Positions 54,696 through 63,373 of a stretch of DNA of 64,000 bases are shown here, one piece after another. The notes under the pieces were generated by a model that saw nothing but the letters and a program-made list of their open reading frames with translations, did no database searches and was not told where the DNA came from. Each line of letters starts with the position of its first letter. Positions within the stretch are counted from its first letter, which is position 1. The stretch comes from Kaistella carnis. GTDB lineage: Bacteria > Bacteroidota > Bacteroidia > Flavobacteriales > Weeksellaceae. The stretch is from the NCBI RefSeq assembly GCF_003860585.1, contig NZ_CP034159.1:1302001-1366000 (forward strand). The letters are read 5' to 3'. Made by a program: the position numbers and the translations under genes.

Positions 54696-55127
54696 TTATT
54701 CAATTGTTAACTTGTAATATGCATTCTCTTTTACTGCCGTTATATTTTGAAATGTTATATTTTCAACTTTATATCCTGAACATTTCCCAGTAATTTTTGA
54801 AGATTTAAGGGAGAAACTAAATTTTTTAACTTCTGGTTGAAGGTTTATATAAACATCGTAATTTTTTATTCCGTCGGTATTGCCAATATTTTTTAGCAAA
54901 ATCTTACTATCGTCGGTTATTTCAAATTGTACACCATTTGAATTTCCATTTCCAAGGTTTTCTTGAATGAATATATTTGAAGTAGATATTGTTCCGTTTT
55001 TAATCAAGTCTTCGTTATTAATATTGACAAATTTAAATATCGTTGGTTCAGGCGGAGTGAAACAATCGTCTTCTCTGCAAGAAAAAACTGAAAGAATTAC
55101 AATTACAATTAAAACTAAATTTTTCAT
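54696..55127 (-). CDS. small lipoprotein, first cassette gene beside attI
   Basis: 143 residues with lipobox SVFSC (MKNLVLIVIVILSVFSCRED). The mature part is beta-rich (KNYDVYINLQPEVKKFSFSLK, KVENITFQNITAVKENAYYKL) and has four cysteines overall. No family recognised. As the cassette closest to the recombinase and the array promoter it should be the most recently acquired and best expressed. Cassette limits 54683 (TTAGCAGA) and 55171 (TCTGCTAAC) match over 8 nt. Confidence 0.72.
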   Translation of the reverse strand: MKNLVLIVIVILSVFSCREDDCFTPPEPTIFKFVNINNEDLIKNGTISTSNIFIQENLGNGNSNGVQFEITDDSKILLKNIGNTDGIKNYDVYINLQPEVKKFSFSLKSSKITGKCSGYKVENITFQNITAVKENAYYKLTIE

Positions 55128-55164
55128 TTTACTTTATTTTGATAATATTTCGTTTTACCATTTC

Positions 55165-55171
55165 TGCTAAC
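55165..55171 (-). promoter_or_regulatory. attI-like core site
   Basis: On the minus strand this reads GTTAGCA, the junction between the recombinase side and the first cassette. No attC palindrome lies to its right, unlike every other junction, which is the expected difference between attI and attC. Confidence 0.68.
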
Positions 55172-55174
55172 TCT

Positions 55175-55205
55175 CAAATATACGCAACTTTCTCATACCA
55201 ACAAA
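55175..55205 (-). promoter_or_regulatory. cassette promoter (Pc-like)
   Basis: Minus strand: TTTG (55202-55205), 19-nt spacer, TATATTTG (55175-55182), a full match to the Bacteroidota -33/-7 consensus. The start point would fall at about 55168, in the attI core, so any inserted cassette would be transcribed. Confidence 0.7.
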
Positions 55206-55312
55206 AATTTTTATTTAGGGTGAAAACACCACTCCCAGAGCTTTGGTTTTGTTTTAACTTTACGACTATACAAAACACGCAGATTTAACTATTCAAATAC
55301 GCATCTTCAGCT

Positions 55313-56398
55313 ATGGAAAATACGCAGCCCGTTTTTGATAAAAAATACTTCGTCCCAACAGAAGGCACGCACCGTAATAAAAATATCATCTGGATCAAAT
55401 TTCCAAATGATTTCACTTTGGTTAAAATGCTGAAAAGCGTAACAAAAGCCCATTGGTCAAATACCCAAAAATCCTGGTACGTTGCCGACACCCCTTTTAA
55501 CCGCGACCTCTTTGGACTCGACAGAAAGATGGTCGGCAAAGAAGTACTTCTGAAAATTCACCCTTGTAATTTAGTCGCCTTTCAAAAATATCACAACCAT
55601 TTAATACTGAAAGGATTCAGTCAAAACACCATGCGCGTCTACGCCTTAGAATTTGCACAACTCCTCTACATCCTCAAATCATTTCCCGTAGAAGAACTCT
55701 CCAAAGAAAAACTGCAAAGCTATTTCCTCTATTGTCACAAAGACTTGAACCTCTCCGAAAACCAGATCCACAGCCGAATGAACGCCGTCAAATTTTATTT
55801 TGAAAAAGTACTGCATCAGGACAAAATATTTTTCGATATTCCGCGACCCAAAAAACCAATGCTGCTCCCAAAAGCCCTAAATACTTCAGAAATAAAAAAG
55901 CTGTTTGAGGTGACCCAAAACCCAAAACACAAACTCATTCTGCAGTTGTGCTACGGCATGGGACTGCGTGTGAGCGAGATCGTAAAACTCAAAATAGAAC
56001 ACATCGATTCCAAAACCATGAAAGTCCTCATCTCCCGAGGCAAAGGAAAAAAAGACCGTTATGTCAATTTGCCGCTCACCATCCTGGCAGATTTAAGGAT
56101 CTACTACCGCGCCTATTTGCCCAAGATTTTTCTGTTTGAAGGGCAAGCTGGCGGCCCCTACTCCATCAGAAGTGCGCAGTCGGTTTTTAAAACCGCAATG
56201 AACAAAGCCGGCATAAAAAAGACCGTCGGCATTCACAGTTTGCGCCATTCCTACGCAACTCATCTGCTCGAATTTGGTACTGATATTTCCCTGATTCAAA
56301 AATTAATGGGTCACAACGATATCAAAACCACCCTGAATTACACTCACGTCACCGACCGCACCGTTTCCAGCGTTTCATCGCCTTTAGACCGTCTTTAG
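55313..56398 (+). CDS. tyrosine recombinase 1, integron-integrase-like
   Basis: 361 residues. Residues 1-80 form an extra N-terminal module (IWIKFPNDFTLVKMLKSV, AHWSNTQKSWYVADT) resembling the HARP-like unit in recombinase 2. Core-binding domain about 85-180 (HNHLILKGFSQNTMRVYALEF). Catalytic domain: R219 (YGMGLRVSE), lysine in GKGKKDRYV (244-250), H308 and R311 (HSLRHSYATH), H334 (LMGHND) and nucleophile Y343 (LNYTHV). It ends SSVSSPLDRL as IntI proteins do. Between YLPKIFLFEG and HSLRH there is no IntI-specific insertion. Divergent from the cassette array with 140 bp between its ATG and the attI core: the classical integron layout. Confidence 0.9.
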   Translation: MENTQPVFDKKYFVPTEGTHRNKNIIWIKFPNDFTLVKMLKSVTKAHWSNTQKSWYVADTPFNRDLFGLDRKMVGKEVLLKIHPCNLVAFQKYHNHLILKGFSQNTMRVYALEFAQLLYILKSFPVEELSKEKLQSYFLYCHKDLNLSENQIHSRMNAVKFYFEKVLHQDKIFFDIPRPKKPMLLPKALNTSEIKKLFEVTQNPKHKLILQLCYGMGLRVSEIVKLKIEHIDSKTMKVLISRGKGKKDRYVNLPLTILADLRIYYRAYLPKIFLFEGQAGGPYSIRSAQSVFKTAMNKAGIKKTVGIHSLRHSYATHLLEFGTDISLIQKLMGHNDIKTTLNYTHVTDRTVSSVSSPLDRL

Positions 56399-56714
56399 AA
56401 GACTACAGCGTTGTGGATAATTGAGCAATAGGATTAATTTGTTACATTTTCTTTGGGCAGACATTTCCGCCCTCCGTTCCCGCTTTTTTCTTTTTTCTGC
56501 GAAAAAAGAAAAAGAGCTCCACTCAGGTCGGGCTGCAGATTTGGCCCCTTCCCAAAACATTTTGCTTAAAAAAAGAGACGGTTCCTTTCTTCCAGTCCTG
56601 ATTGCAGCGGCATCCTTTTGCGGAACAGCGTGAAGCAAAAGATACAGCGGAAAGCAGGTGCGGAACTTCACAGAACCCCAAACCTTCAGACTCCTAAAAA
56701 AAGAAAATAAAGAG
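56399..56714. other. intergenic region with hairpin and interspersed repeat
   Basis: A near-perfect A/T hairpin lies at 56482-56517 (GCTTTTTTCTTTTTTC and its complement). A repeat block (CCAGTCCTGATTGCAGCGGC) at 56586-56605 is related to 13808. No gene is supported; the frames here are low-complexity. Confidence 0.5.
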
Positions 56715-56746
56715 CAAAAAAAAATCTCCGCGATTGCAGAGATTTT
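56715..56746 (-). terminator. terminator of the peptidyl-prolyl isomerase gene
   Basis: On the minus strand AAAATCTC, 10-nt loop, GAGATTTT followed by a run of T (A8 on the + strand), 5 bp after the stop codon at 56751. Confidence 0.7.
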
Positions 56747-56750
56747 GATC

Positions 56751-58124
56751 TTATTTATTGTCGGCCGTTTTTCGCCAGTCGGTTTTGAAAACACAACTCT
56801 TGTAGCGGTCGTTGATGGAGATAAATACATTCGGTAATCTTTCCTTCACATATTTTTCTACCATTTCGTTTTTCTTCTTGTTCAGCGCCATTTGCTTAAT
56901 TCGGTTATAATCGGTGGCAATGTCCAGTTGGTGCGCCGCGATCACATCATCTACTTTTACAATGGTTACGGTTTTTCGGTCCTGCTGTGCCACATCTTGA
57001 AATACATCGGTAATATCTCCTTTATTCAAGCCCGCAATCTGATAAGCGATGGTAGGCGGCAAATTGAGTTTTTCGATTTTATCAGATCCATCTTCAGCGG
57101 TTACAATTCCCGCATTGAACTTGGTTTGTTTGTCATCAGAGAAACGGTAGGCCGCATCTTTAAAGGTCAGTTTACCATCCATAATCAAAGTTCGGATGCT
57201 GTCCATTTCCTTTTTTGCAGACGCAATTTCTTCATCGTTCGGTTCTGCTTTTAAAAGAATGTGACGCGCGTCGTAATTCTTTCCGCTTTTCTTCACCAAC
57301 ATGATCAGGTGATAGCCAAAATCAGATTCTACCGGATCTGACATTTCGCCTTCCTGTAAATTTAAAGCCGCGGCTTCAAAGGGTTTTACCATCTTTCCTT
57401 TCGCAATATTCTTGTACAATCCACCGTTTGCCGCAGATCCCGGATCTTCAGAATAAATACGCGCCTGGCTTTCAAAACTTTCGCCGTTCAGGATATCCTG
57501 TTTTATTTTATTCAGCTTTGCAATGATCTCGTCTTTGTGTGCATTCGTAAGTTTCGGATACATGGTAATTTGGGAGAGGGAAACCTCATCTTTCACTTCC
57601 GGTAACTGAAACTTGTACATATTGAAAAAGTCGGTTACTTCATTTGGCGTAACATCGGCTTTATCCGTAATACGACCATACTTCATCTGTCCGTAATAAT
57701 TATCGGTATCAATTTTCTCGATGGCGTTTTTCATTTCGTAAGACGTACGGAATTTATAAGTAGCGAGCATTGTTTTCTCGTCTGGAAACTGACCCAAAAT
57801 CTGGTCATATTTCTGACCTGCGTTTTCTTTGATCGCCGCCGAACGGTTTTCAATCAGCGTATCTCTTTTGGCTTCATAGATCAACAGTTTATTATTGATG
57901 ATGCTTTCTACGAATTCACATTTATCTGTAACCGCTGCGCCCTGTTGCTTCGCAAAGGTGGCCTGATCCTCTATATCTGATTCCAAAATAATTTCATCAC
58001 CTACAACCACGGCAATCCCATCGACCAAATCGCCGGTTTTCAATTGCGACTGTGCCTGACTGTGGATGCCAAAAAACACCATTAAAAGGGTCAGGAGCAA
58101 GGTTGTTTTTACGTTCTTATTCAT
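56751..58124 (-). CDS. periplasmic peptidyl-prolyl isomerase, SurA-like
   Basis: 457 residues. Signal peptide MNKNVKTTLLLTLLMVFFGIHSQAQ. SurA-type N-terminal region (LVDGIAVVVGDEIILESDIEDQ) followed by two parvulin domains: first at about 175-275 (EVSLSQITMYPKL ... ARIYSEDPGSAANGGLY ... VESDFGYHLIMLVKKSG), second at about 280-380 (YDARHILLKAEPNDEE). It helps outer-membrane proteins fold. Preceded by another isomerase gene at 58190 with a 65 bp gap, likely one operon. Confidence 0.9.
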   Translation of the reverse strand: MNKNVKTTLLLTLLMVFFGIHSQAQSQLKTGDLVDGIAVVVGDEIILESDIEDQATFAKQQGAAVTDKCEFVESIINNKLLIYEAKRDTLIENRSAAIKENAGQKYDQILGQFPDEKTMLATYKFRTSYEMKNAIEKIDTDNYYGQMKYGRITDKADVTPNEVTDFFNMYKFQLPEVKDEVSLSQITMYPKLTNAHKDEIIAKLNKIKQDILNGESFESQARIYSEDPGSAANGGLYKNIAKGKMVKPFEAAALNLQEGEMSDPVESDFGYHLIMLVKKSGKNYDARHILLKAEPNDEEIASAKKEMDSIRTLIMDGKLTFKDAAYRFSDDKQTKFNAGIVTAEDGSDKIEKLNLPPTIAYQIAGLNKGDITDVFQDVAQQDRKTVTIVKVDDVIAAHQLDIATDYNRIKQMALNKKKNEMVEKYVKERLPNVFISINDRYKSCVFKTDWRKTADNK

Positions 58125-58189
58125 ATAGCTTTTTTATCAATCTGCAAAATTATCATTCTAATCCAAATAACTTGCATATTTTATTATAA

Positions 58190-60019
58190 TTATTTCTTAA
58201 AATTCTTTTCTAAATCCTTCATGAATTCAGGTTGAATCACAATTTTTGTTTTTGCTTTTTGCAGCGCAATGATTTCATTCAATTTTTTTTCGTTCACTGC
58301 GTCTTTTAATTCTTCCGTGGCTTCTGCTTGTGTCATTTGCGTTGGCGGCAAAATTTGATCAATGGCAATAACCAAAGAGCGCGCTCCCATTTCGGTTTGG
58401 TGAACTCCCGTTTTAAAAGGCACCTTGTATTTTGTAAAGACATCGGCTTCCTTCGACATTTCTCCTTTTTCAAAACTCACGAGAACTTGCTTTTGTGCAT
58501 TTAATTTACCTGCATATTTAGCTTTCAATGCCTCCCAGCCTTTCGGATCTTTTATTTCTTTCGAAATTTCTGTGTTCAGTTTCGGATCGGCAATGATGGC
58601 AACGCGACCGTCTGCTCTTTCGCCCCAAACATATTTCGCTTTGTTTTGGTTGTAATATTCGGTAAGCCATTCCGGGTGTTTCGCAATTTCTTCCGTCAAA
58701 TATTTGGAGAAAATAAAATCCGAAAACAATCCTTTTTTATAATCGTTCAGCTCCTGCTTCACCTCTTTAAGTGAGGTGAAATTTTTGCTGTAGATTCGAA
58801 GCACATCCTGCGTATTTACGTTTGAAAGTACTTCTGACCATTTCGCGGGTGACAATTTTTCAGCTTCGCTTTTCTTTTCACCCATCAGCTTTTTCAGATC
58901 TCCAACGGTGATTTTCTCGTTTTTATATTGATAAAGAAGATCGCTGTCTTTCGCTGCCGCAAAATTTTGATAAGACTTCTTCACATTATTAAACGCCGGA
59001 AATTCTTTATAGGTAGGATCTGTTTTTAAATAAGCCGTCATTTGATCCTGCACCATTTCCGCATACAGTGAACTGTTCATTTCCCGTAAAAAGAAAGCCC
59101 TGTTCTTCTCCGTTAAAATATAAGGTTCTATACTGTAAATATTAAAAATGAAATAGTTTTCCCCAAACAGAATAGGCTCCGGCGTATAAAAACCGGCTTT
59201 CTGACCTTTGAATACTGAATAAACTTCATTGGGCAGCGTAGGTGAACCCATTACCACTCCTCCATTGTTTTTTTCGTGGTCGTTGGCGCCGTACAACTTC
59301 GCAACTTCCTGAAACTTTTTGCCCGCTTTTAGGTCAGCATAAATTTTATTTTTGATACTTTCAGAATTTTCATCTTTCGGGAAAGATACGGTACCGAAAA
59401 TCATATAACCCAAACTTGGTCTGGAATTTAAAACTTTGGCAAATCCAATATAAGATGGCGTGTCGTAAAACTTAGTCAGGGAATTGTTCGGCAAAGTTTT
59501 AATTTCCGAATACATTTGATTATCTAAACTTCCAGCTTTAATAAAAACAGGTTTTGGATCGGCCTTCGTATATTTTTCTATCGCTTCTTCAATTGTTATT
59601 TTACCGGATTTCACATCGTTGTAAACCTGCTGATAATTGGTTTGGTCACCCTCCTTTTTCTCCAGAACAAAAACCTGAACTTCTTTCTCCGTTTGATTGT
59701 CTTTCACATACTGATTTAAAACAGGATCCATCACCTTCGGCGGAAAGAAATATTTCGACCGTAATTCTCCCAGCTTCTCGTTCATCTTATCTTGGAAAGA
59801 AGATAACGTATCTGCCTTCATATCAGCTGCAAATTGCTGAAACAGATAGAAATTCTGAGTCGTATTAATGGTATTCTCAATCCCTGCATTTTCTAAGCCG
59901 TATTTATATTCTTTTTTGAACTGATCCAGGGAAATACTGTCTTTTCCGATGATCATATACTGCGCGGAAACGGCAGATGTTAAACCAAATAACATAATGG
60001 CTCCGAATATTTTTTTCAT
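58190..60019 (-). CDS. periplasmic PpiC-type peptidyl-prolyl isomerase, second SurA/PpiD-like protein
   Basis: Frame open to 60034; ATG at 60019 gives signal peptide MKKIFGAIMLFGLTSAVSAQ. About 609 residues, longer than SurA. One clear parvulin domain at about 205-305 (SLGYMIFGTVSFPKDENSE ... VAKLYGANDHEKNNGGVVMGSP ... GFYTPEPILFGENYFIFNIY), weaker one before it (VQVFVLEKKEGDQTNYQQVYND). The C-terminal half is helical and Lys-rich. Common in Bacteroidota directly upstream of a SurA-like gene. Confidence 0.85.
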   Translation of the reverse strand: MKKIFGAIMLFGLTSAVSAQYMIIGKDSISLDQFKKEYKYGLENAGIENTINTTQNFYLFQQFAADMKADTLSSFQDKMNEKLGELRSKYFFPPKVMDPVLNQYVKDNQTEKEVQVFVLEKKEGDQTNYQQVYNDVKSGKITIEEAIEKYTKADPKPVFIKAGSLDNQMYSEIKTLPNNSLTKFYDTPSYIGFAKVLNSRPSLGYMIFGTVSFPKDENSESIKNKIYADLKAGKKFQEVAKLYGANDHEKNNGGVVMGSPTLPNEVYSVFKGQKAGFYTPEPILFGENYFIFNIYSIEPYILTEKNRAFFLREMNSSLYAEMVQDQMTAYLKTDPTYKEFPAFNNVKKSYQNFAAAKDSDLLYQYKNEKITVGDLKKLMGEKKSEAEKLSPAKWSEVLSNVNTQDVLRIYSKNFTSLKEVKQELNDYKKGLFSDFIFSKYLTEEIAKHPEWLTEYYNQNKAKYVWGERADGRVAIIADPKLNTEISKEIKDPKGWEALKAKYAGKLNAQKQVLVSFEKGEMSKEADVFTKYKVPFKTGVHQTEMGARSLVIAIDQILPPTQMTQAEATEELKDAVNEKKLNEIIALQKAKTKIVIQPEFMKDLEKNFKK

Positions 60020-60156
60020 TGTTCTATCTGTCATTTTCGTTGAAGATTAATTCAATTGTTGTTTTTATTGGATTTCTGAAAATGCTTTAAAAGCATCAAA
60101 CTCATTCTTATTAAGGCTAGATGAGTAGCTGTTCAGATTCGTACGTTACAGAAAAG

Positions 60157-61077
60157 TTAAACTTCTACTTCAAAAGTGGTTAATTCTTTGAAGCTGTTGA
60201 TTCTTTCCATCATGTCGCTTTCTGTTACTTCTTCCAGTCTTTGGGTTCCGAATTTTTCCACGGTAAAGGAAGCCATCGCAGATCCTACAATTAAAGCTGC
60301 CTTCATATTGTCAAAAGTAAAGGATCCTTTTTTGGCGAGGTAAGAGGCAAATCCGCCCGCAAAAGTATCGCCTGCTCCGGTTGGATCAAAAACTTCTTCT
60401 AAAGGCAATGCCGGAATTGCGAATATTTTTCCGTCGTGAAATAATAAGGCGCCATGTTCTCCTTTTTTAATAATCACATATTTCGGACCCATCTCATGAA
60501 TCTTTTTCGCGGCTTTCACCAATGAATATTCACCCGATAACTGTCTTGCTTCTTCATCGTTAATGGTGATGACATCGGTTTTTGCAATCATCTGCATTAA
60601 AATATCCAACGCAGAATCCATCCAGAAATTCATGGTATCTAAAATCACCAGTTTCGGACGGTTTTTCATTTTTTCTAAAACAGAAAGCTGAACGCCCGGA
60701 TGTAAATTACCTAACAATAGAATCTCTGCATCCTGCATAGACTCCGGAATTTTTGGATCGAAGTTCTCTAAAACATTCACTTCAGTAACCAAAGTATCAC
60801 GGGAGTTTAAGTCGTTGTGATATTTACCACTCCAGAAAAAAGTTTTACCTTCTTTTACGATTTCTATTCCTTCGATGTTTACACCTCTTCCGGAAAGCAT
60901 GTCTAAATCACTTTGTGGAAAATCTCCTCCGACAACCGAAACAATTCCGGATTCCACACCCAAAATAGATGATGCGATACTGATATAAGTGGCTGCACCG
61001 CCTAAGATTTTATCTGTTTTCCCGAATGGGGTTTCAATAGCATCAAAAGCGACTGAACCAACGACTAATAATTTCAT
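60157..61077 (-). CDS. PfkB family sugar kinase
   Basis: 306 residues, ribokinase fold. GGAATYISIASSILG (substrate region), VITINDEEARQLSG, and the ATP/anion-hole signature DPTGAGDTFAGGF with the catalytic Asp. This subgroup is annotated as bifunctional or adenosine/fructokinase-like; substrate not deducible. Probably a stand-alone gene beside gldD. Confidence 0.9.
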   Translation of the reverse strand: MKLLVVGSVAFDAIETPFGKTDKILGGAATYISIASSILGVESGIVSVVGGDFPQSDLDMLSGRGVNIEGIEIVKEGKTFFWSGKYHNDLNSRDTLVTEVNVLENFDPKIPESMQDAEILLLGNLHPGVQLSVLEKMKNRPKLVILDTMNFWMDSALDILMQMIAKTDVITINDEEARQLSGEYSLVKAAKKIHEMGPKYVIIKKGEHGALLFHDGKIFAIPALPLEEVFDPTGAGDTFAGGFASYLAKKGSFTFDNMKAALIVGSAMASFTVEKFGTQRLEEVTESDMMERINSFKELTTFEVEV

Positions 61078-61178
61078 TTATCTAATTTTTTATTTTTAAA
61101 ATATCTATCTCTTAGAATTGTATCTTCATTTTTAAAACGCCAATTCTGAGCTCACATCTCATCTGATGTGATCATTGT

Positions 61179-61736
61179 TTAATTTTTCCACTCAAAAGTA
61201 TCGATCATATGTTGCAGGTCTTTCTTTATATAATCAACCGCCGGACCTAAAGAATCAGGTTTTGGGCGCGAATTAAAATAAAGGTTTGCGGTCACATAAT
61301 GCCGGGTAGAATCCGTGACAAAGAATTGAATATTGGAGGCCGTTTGACCTTTAAGTTCATAAAAATTGCCAAAAACCTTACGCTCCGGAAAGCTGAAGGA
61401 TTTCGTGTCGATCGCACTTGCTTTTATGGTATGTTCGTACACCATTTTCTCAGATTCCTTTACATGCAGATCAAAATCATTGTGAATAGGAAAATAGGTT
61501 AAATAAACCTTGGCCTTCATTTTAGGATATGAAATATAATACCAGCATTCATTTTTCGCTTTTTCAACTTTGGCGTAATCAGAATATTGAAAAGTAAAAT
61601 CACAAGGGCTGATAAAAGTTTGATATTTCGCCACCGGATATTCCAAACGGAGTTCTCCACTCGGTTTTGGTTTCGCCTCTTCTGAACAGGAAATCAAAAA
61701 CAATCCTAAAAAAGTGAAAATGAGTTTTTTAAACAT
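61179..61736 (-). CDS. gldD: gliding motility lipoprotein GldD
   Basis: The frame extends to 61847, but the ATG at 61736 begins a lipoprotein signal MFKKLIFTFLGLFLISCSEE (lipobox LISC). 185 residues. The mature start KPKPSGELRLEYPVAKYQ and the ECWYYISYPKMKAKVYLTYFPI segment match GldD, one of the Bacteroidota gliding/type IX secretion-associated lipoproteins. Gene neighbourhood (mutY, HU) is the usual flavobacterial one. Start choice rests on the signal peptide. Confidence 0.88.
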   Translation of the reverse strand: MFKKLIFTFLGLFLISCSEEAKPKPSGELRLEYPVAKYQTFISPCDFTFQYSDYAKVEKAKNECWYYISYPKMKAKVYLTYFPIHNDFDLHVKESEKMVYEHTIKASAIDTKSFSFPERKVFGNFYELKGQTASNIQFFVTDSTRHYVTANLYFNSRPKPDSLGPAVDYIKKDLQHMIDTFEWKN

Positions 61737-61938
61737 TGCGCAAAAATACGAATTAGTTTTAAATTTTAAATAAAGATCGTCATGGATCAAAATGACTTCT
61801 GGAAAACGATAAAATAAAGGGAAATTATCCAAAATCGAAACGTACAAGCTTTCGCAGATTTATAACGTAGATCCGAACTTTAATAAATATAAAGCTTTTA
61901 TGACTTTTGTGGTTGAAAAATACCAATCCAGTTGACAT

Positions 61939-62982
61939 TTATAACTTACTTTTAAATCGATCCGCAAGATAATTCTCTAATGGTTTCGGGAACGATTTCT
62001 GATGCGCTTCTTCTTCATTCACGATCATAAAACCATTTTCGTCGGCAAATATTTCCATCATTTCCCGCGATTCCACCACAATGTGATTGATGACTATGCT
62101 CAAATTTTTATGGGTCAGTTTATGAAGAACCGTTTTTTGACGGGTAATAAAAGCATTCCATTCTTTCGGAACTTCAATGGGAAACTCGTATAATTTCTTC
62201 CAGATAAAGTCATCGCCCCGCTGTTTAATGAGAAATTCACCCTCAAATTCTACAAAAGAATACTGAAGTGCTAAATCGGTGGGTTTCGTTTTCTTAGTTT
62301 TTACGGGAAAATCCTGAATCTTGCCCAGATTAAAAGCAAGGCAATCTTCGTTTAAAGGACAATTTTCACATAAAGGATTTTTGGGTTTGCATATTTCTGA
62401 GCCCAGATCCATCATGGCTTCGTTAAAAGTTCCAGCTTCATTTTCGGGCATTGCCTTTAAAGCCAGATCGGAAAAATAATCAAAAGCTTTGGATTTTGAA
62501 ACGTCGAAATCATCTGCAAAAACGCGCGATAAAACCCGGTAAAAATTCCCATCTACGGCCGGGATTTTTTTTCCGAAGCAGATACTTGAAATGGCAGCGG
62601 CGGTATATTTGCCCACACCCTTCAACCTCAAAATATCATCATATTCCTGCGGAAACACTCCTTTATATTCAGTCATAATTTGATGCGCTGCTTTGTGAAG
62701 ATTTAAGGCCCGGGAATAATAGCCCAAACCTTTCCAGTAAAGCAGCACTTCATCATTTTCAGCAGCAGCTAATGTTTTTAGATCGGGAAACCTTTGGATA
62801 AAATTATTGTAATGATTTAAACCCTGTTCAATTCGGGTTTGCTGAAAAATAATTTCGCAAATCCAAATCTTATATGGATCGCTGGTTTTTCTAAAGGGTA
62901 AATCTCTGCCATGGATTTTGTACCAATCCAGTAATTTCCTACCAACATGAAGAAAATCAGCATTTTGTTTTTTTGTTTTCAA
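61939..62982 (-). CDS. mutY: A/G-specific adenine glycosylase
   Basis: 347 residues. HhH-GPD fold with CEIIFQQTRIEQ (catalytic Glu), hairpin LKGVGKYTAAAISSICFG, and catalytic Asp in AVDGNFYRVLSR. The [4Fe-4S] cluster loop is CKPKNPLCENCPLNEDC (C-x6-C-x2-C-x5-C). C-terminal NUDIX-like domain reads 8-oxoG opposite A. Removes adenine mispaired with 8-oxoguanine. Its start overlaps the promoter region of the divergent HU gene. Confidence 0.95.
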   Translation of the reverse strand: MKTKKQNADFLHVGRKLLDWYKIHGRDLPFRKTSDPYKIWICEIIFQQTRIEQGLNHYNNFIQRFPDLKTLAAAENDEVLLYWKGLGYYSRALNLHKAAHQIMTEYKGVFPQEYDDILRLKGVGKYTAAAISSICFGKKIPAVDGNFYRVLSRVFADDFDVSKSKAFDYFSDLALKAMPENEAGTFNEAMMDLGSEICKPKNPLCENCPLNEDCLAFNLGKIQDFPVKTKKTKPTDLALQYSFVEFEGEFLIKQRGDDFIWKKLYEFPIEVPKEWNAFITRQKTVLHKLTHKNLSIVINHIVVESREMMEIFADENGFMIVNEEEAHQKSFPKPLENYLADRFKSKL

Positions 62983-63000
62983 AAATAGTTATTATATTTG
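62972..63000 (+). promoter_or_regulatory. promoter of the HU gene
   Basis: TTTG (62972-62975), 17-nt spacer, TATATTTG (62993-63000), 29 bp before the ATG at 63030. Confidence 0.65.
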
Positions 63001-63029
63001 CACACCAAAAATATAAATAAATAAAGGAA

Positions 63030-63320
63030 ATGACAAAGGCGGAATTGGTGAATACCATCTCAAATAAATTGGGAACTGAAAAGAATGAAACACAGAAAGT
63101 TATAGAAGCTTTTATGCAGGAGATCAGAACATCAATGTACAATGGAGACAATGTTTACTTAAGAGGTTTCGGTTCATTCATTATTAAGACCAGAGCTGCA
63201 AAAACGGGAAGAAATATTTCAAAAAATACTGCAATTGAAATTCCTGCTCATAATATTCCTGCTTTCAAACCTTCGAAAACCTTCGTAGAGAAAGTAAAAA
63301 CTAAAGTAGCAGTAAAATAA
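63030..63320 (+). CDS. HU family DNA-binding protein
   Basis: 96 residues, the standard length: MTKAELVNTISNKLGTEKNETQKVIEAFMQEI (dimer helices), GDNVYLRGFGSFIIKTRAAKTGRN (beta arm), then PAFKPSKTFVEKVK. A histone-like architectural protein. Strong promoter and an A-rich leader. Confidence 0.95.
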   Translation: MTKAELVNTISNKLGTEKNETQKVIEAFMQEIRTSMYNGDNVYLRGFGSFIIKTRAAKTGRNISKNTAIEIPAHNIPAFKPSKTFVEKVKTKVAVK

Positions 63321-63373
63321 TTAAATTAATTAACTCAAGAAAAATATACGTTACAAACCAAAAAATTTAAATT

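Noticed and set aside
17000..55171. CRISPR array or conjugative transposon
   Set aside because: Repeats enclose genes of different sizes, not uniform spacers; no cas, tra or mob genes seen.
55313..56398. Classical class 1-type IntI
   Set aside because: The IntI-specific insertion before the HxxR box is missing and the N-terminal extension is different.
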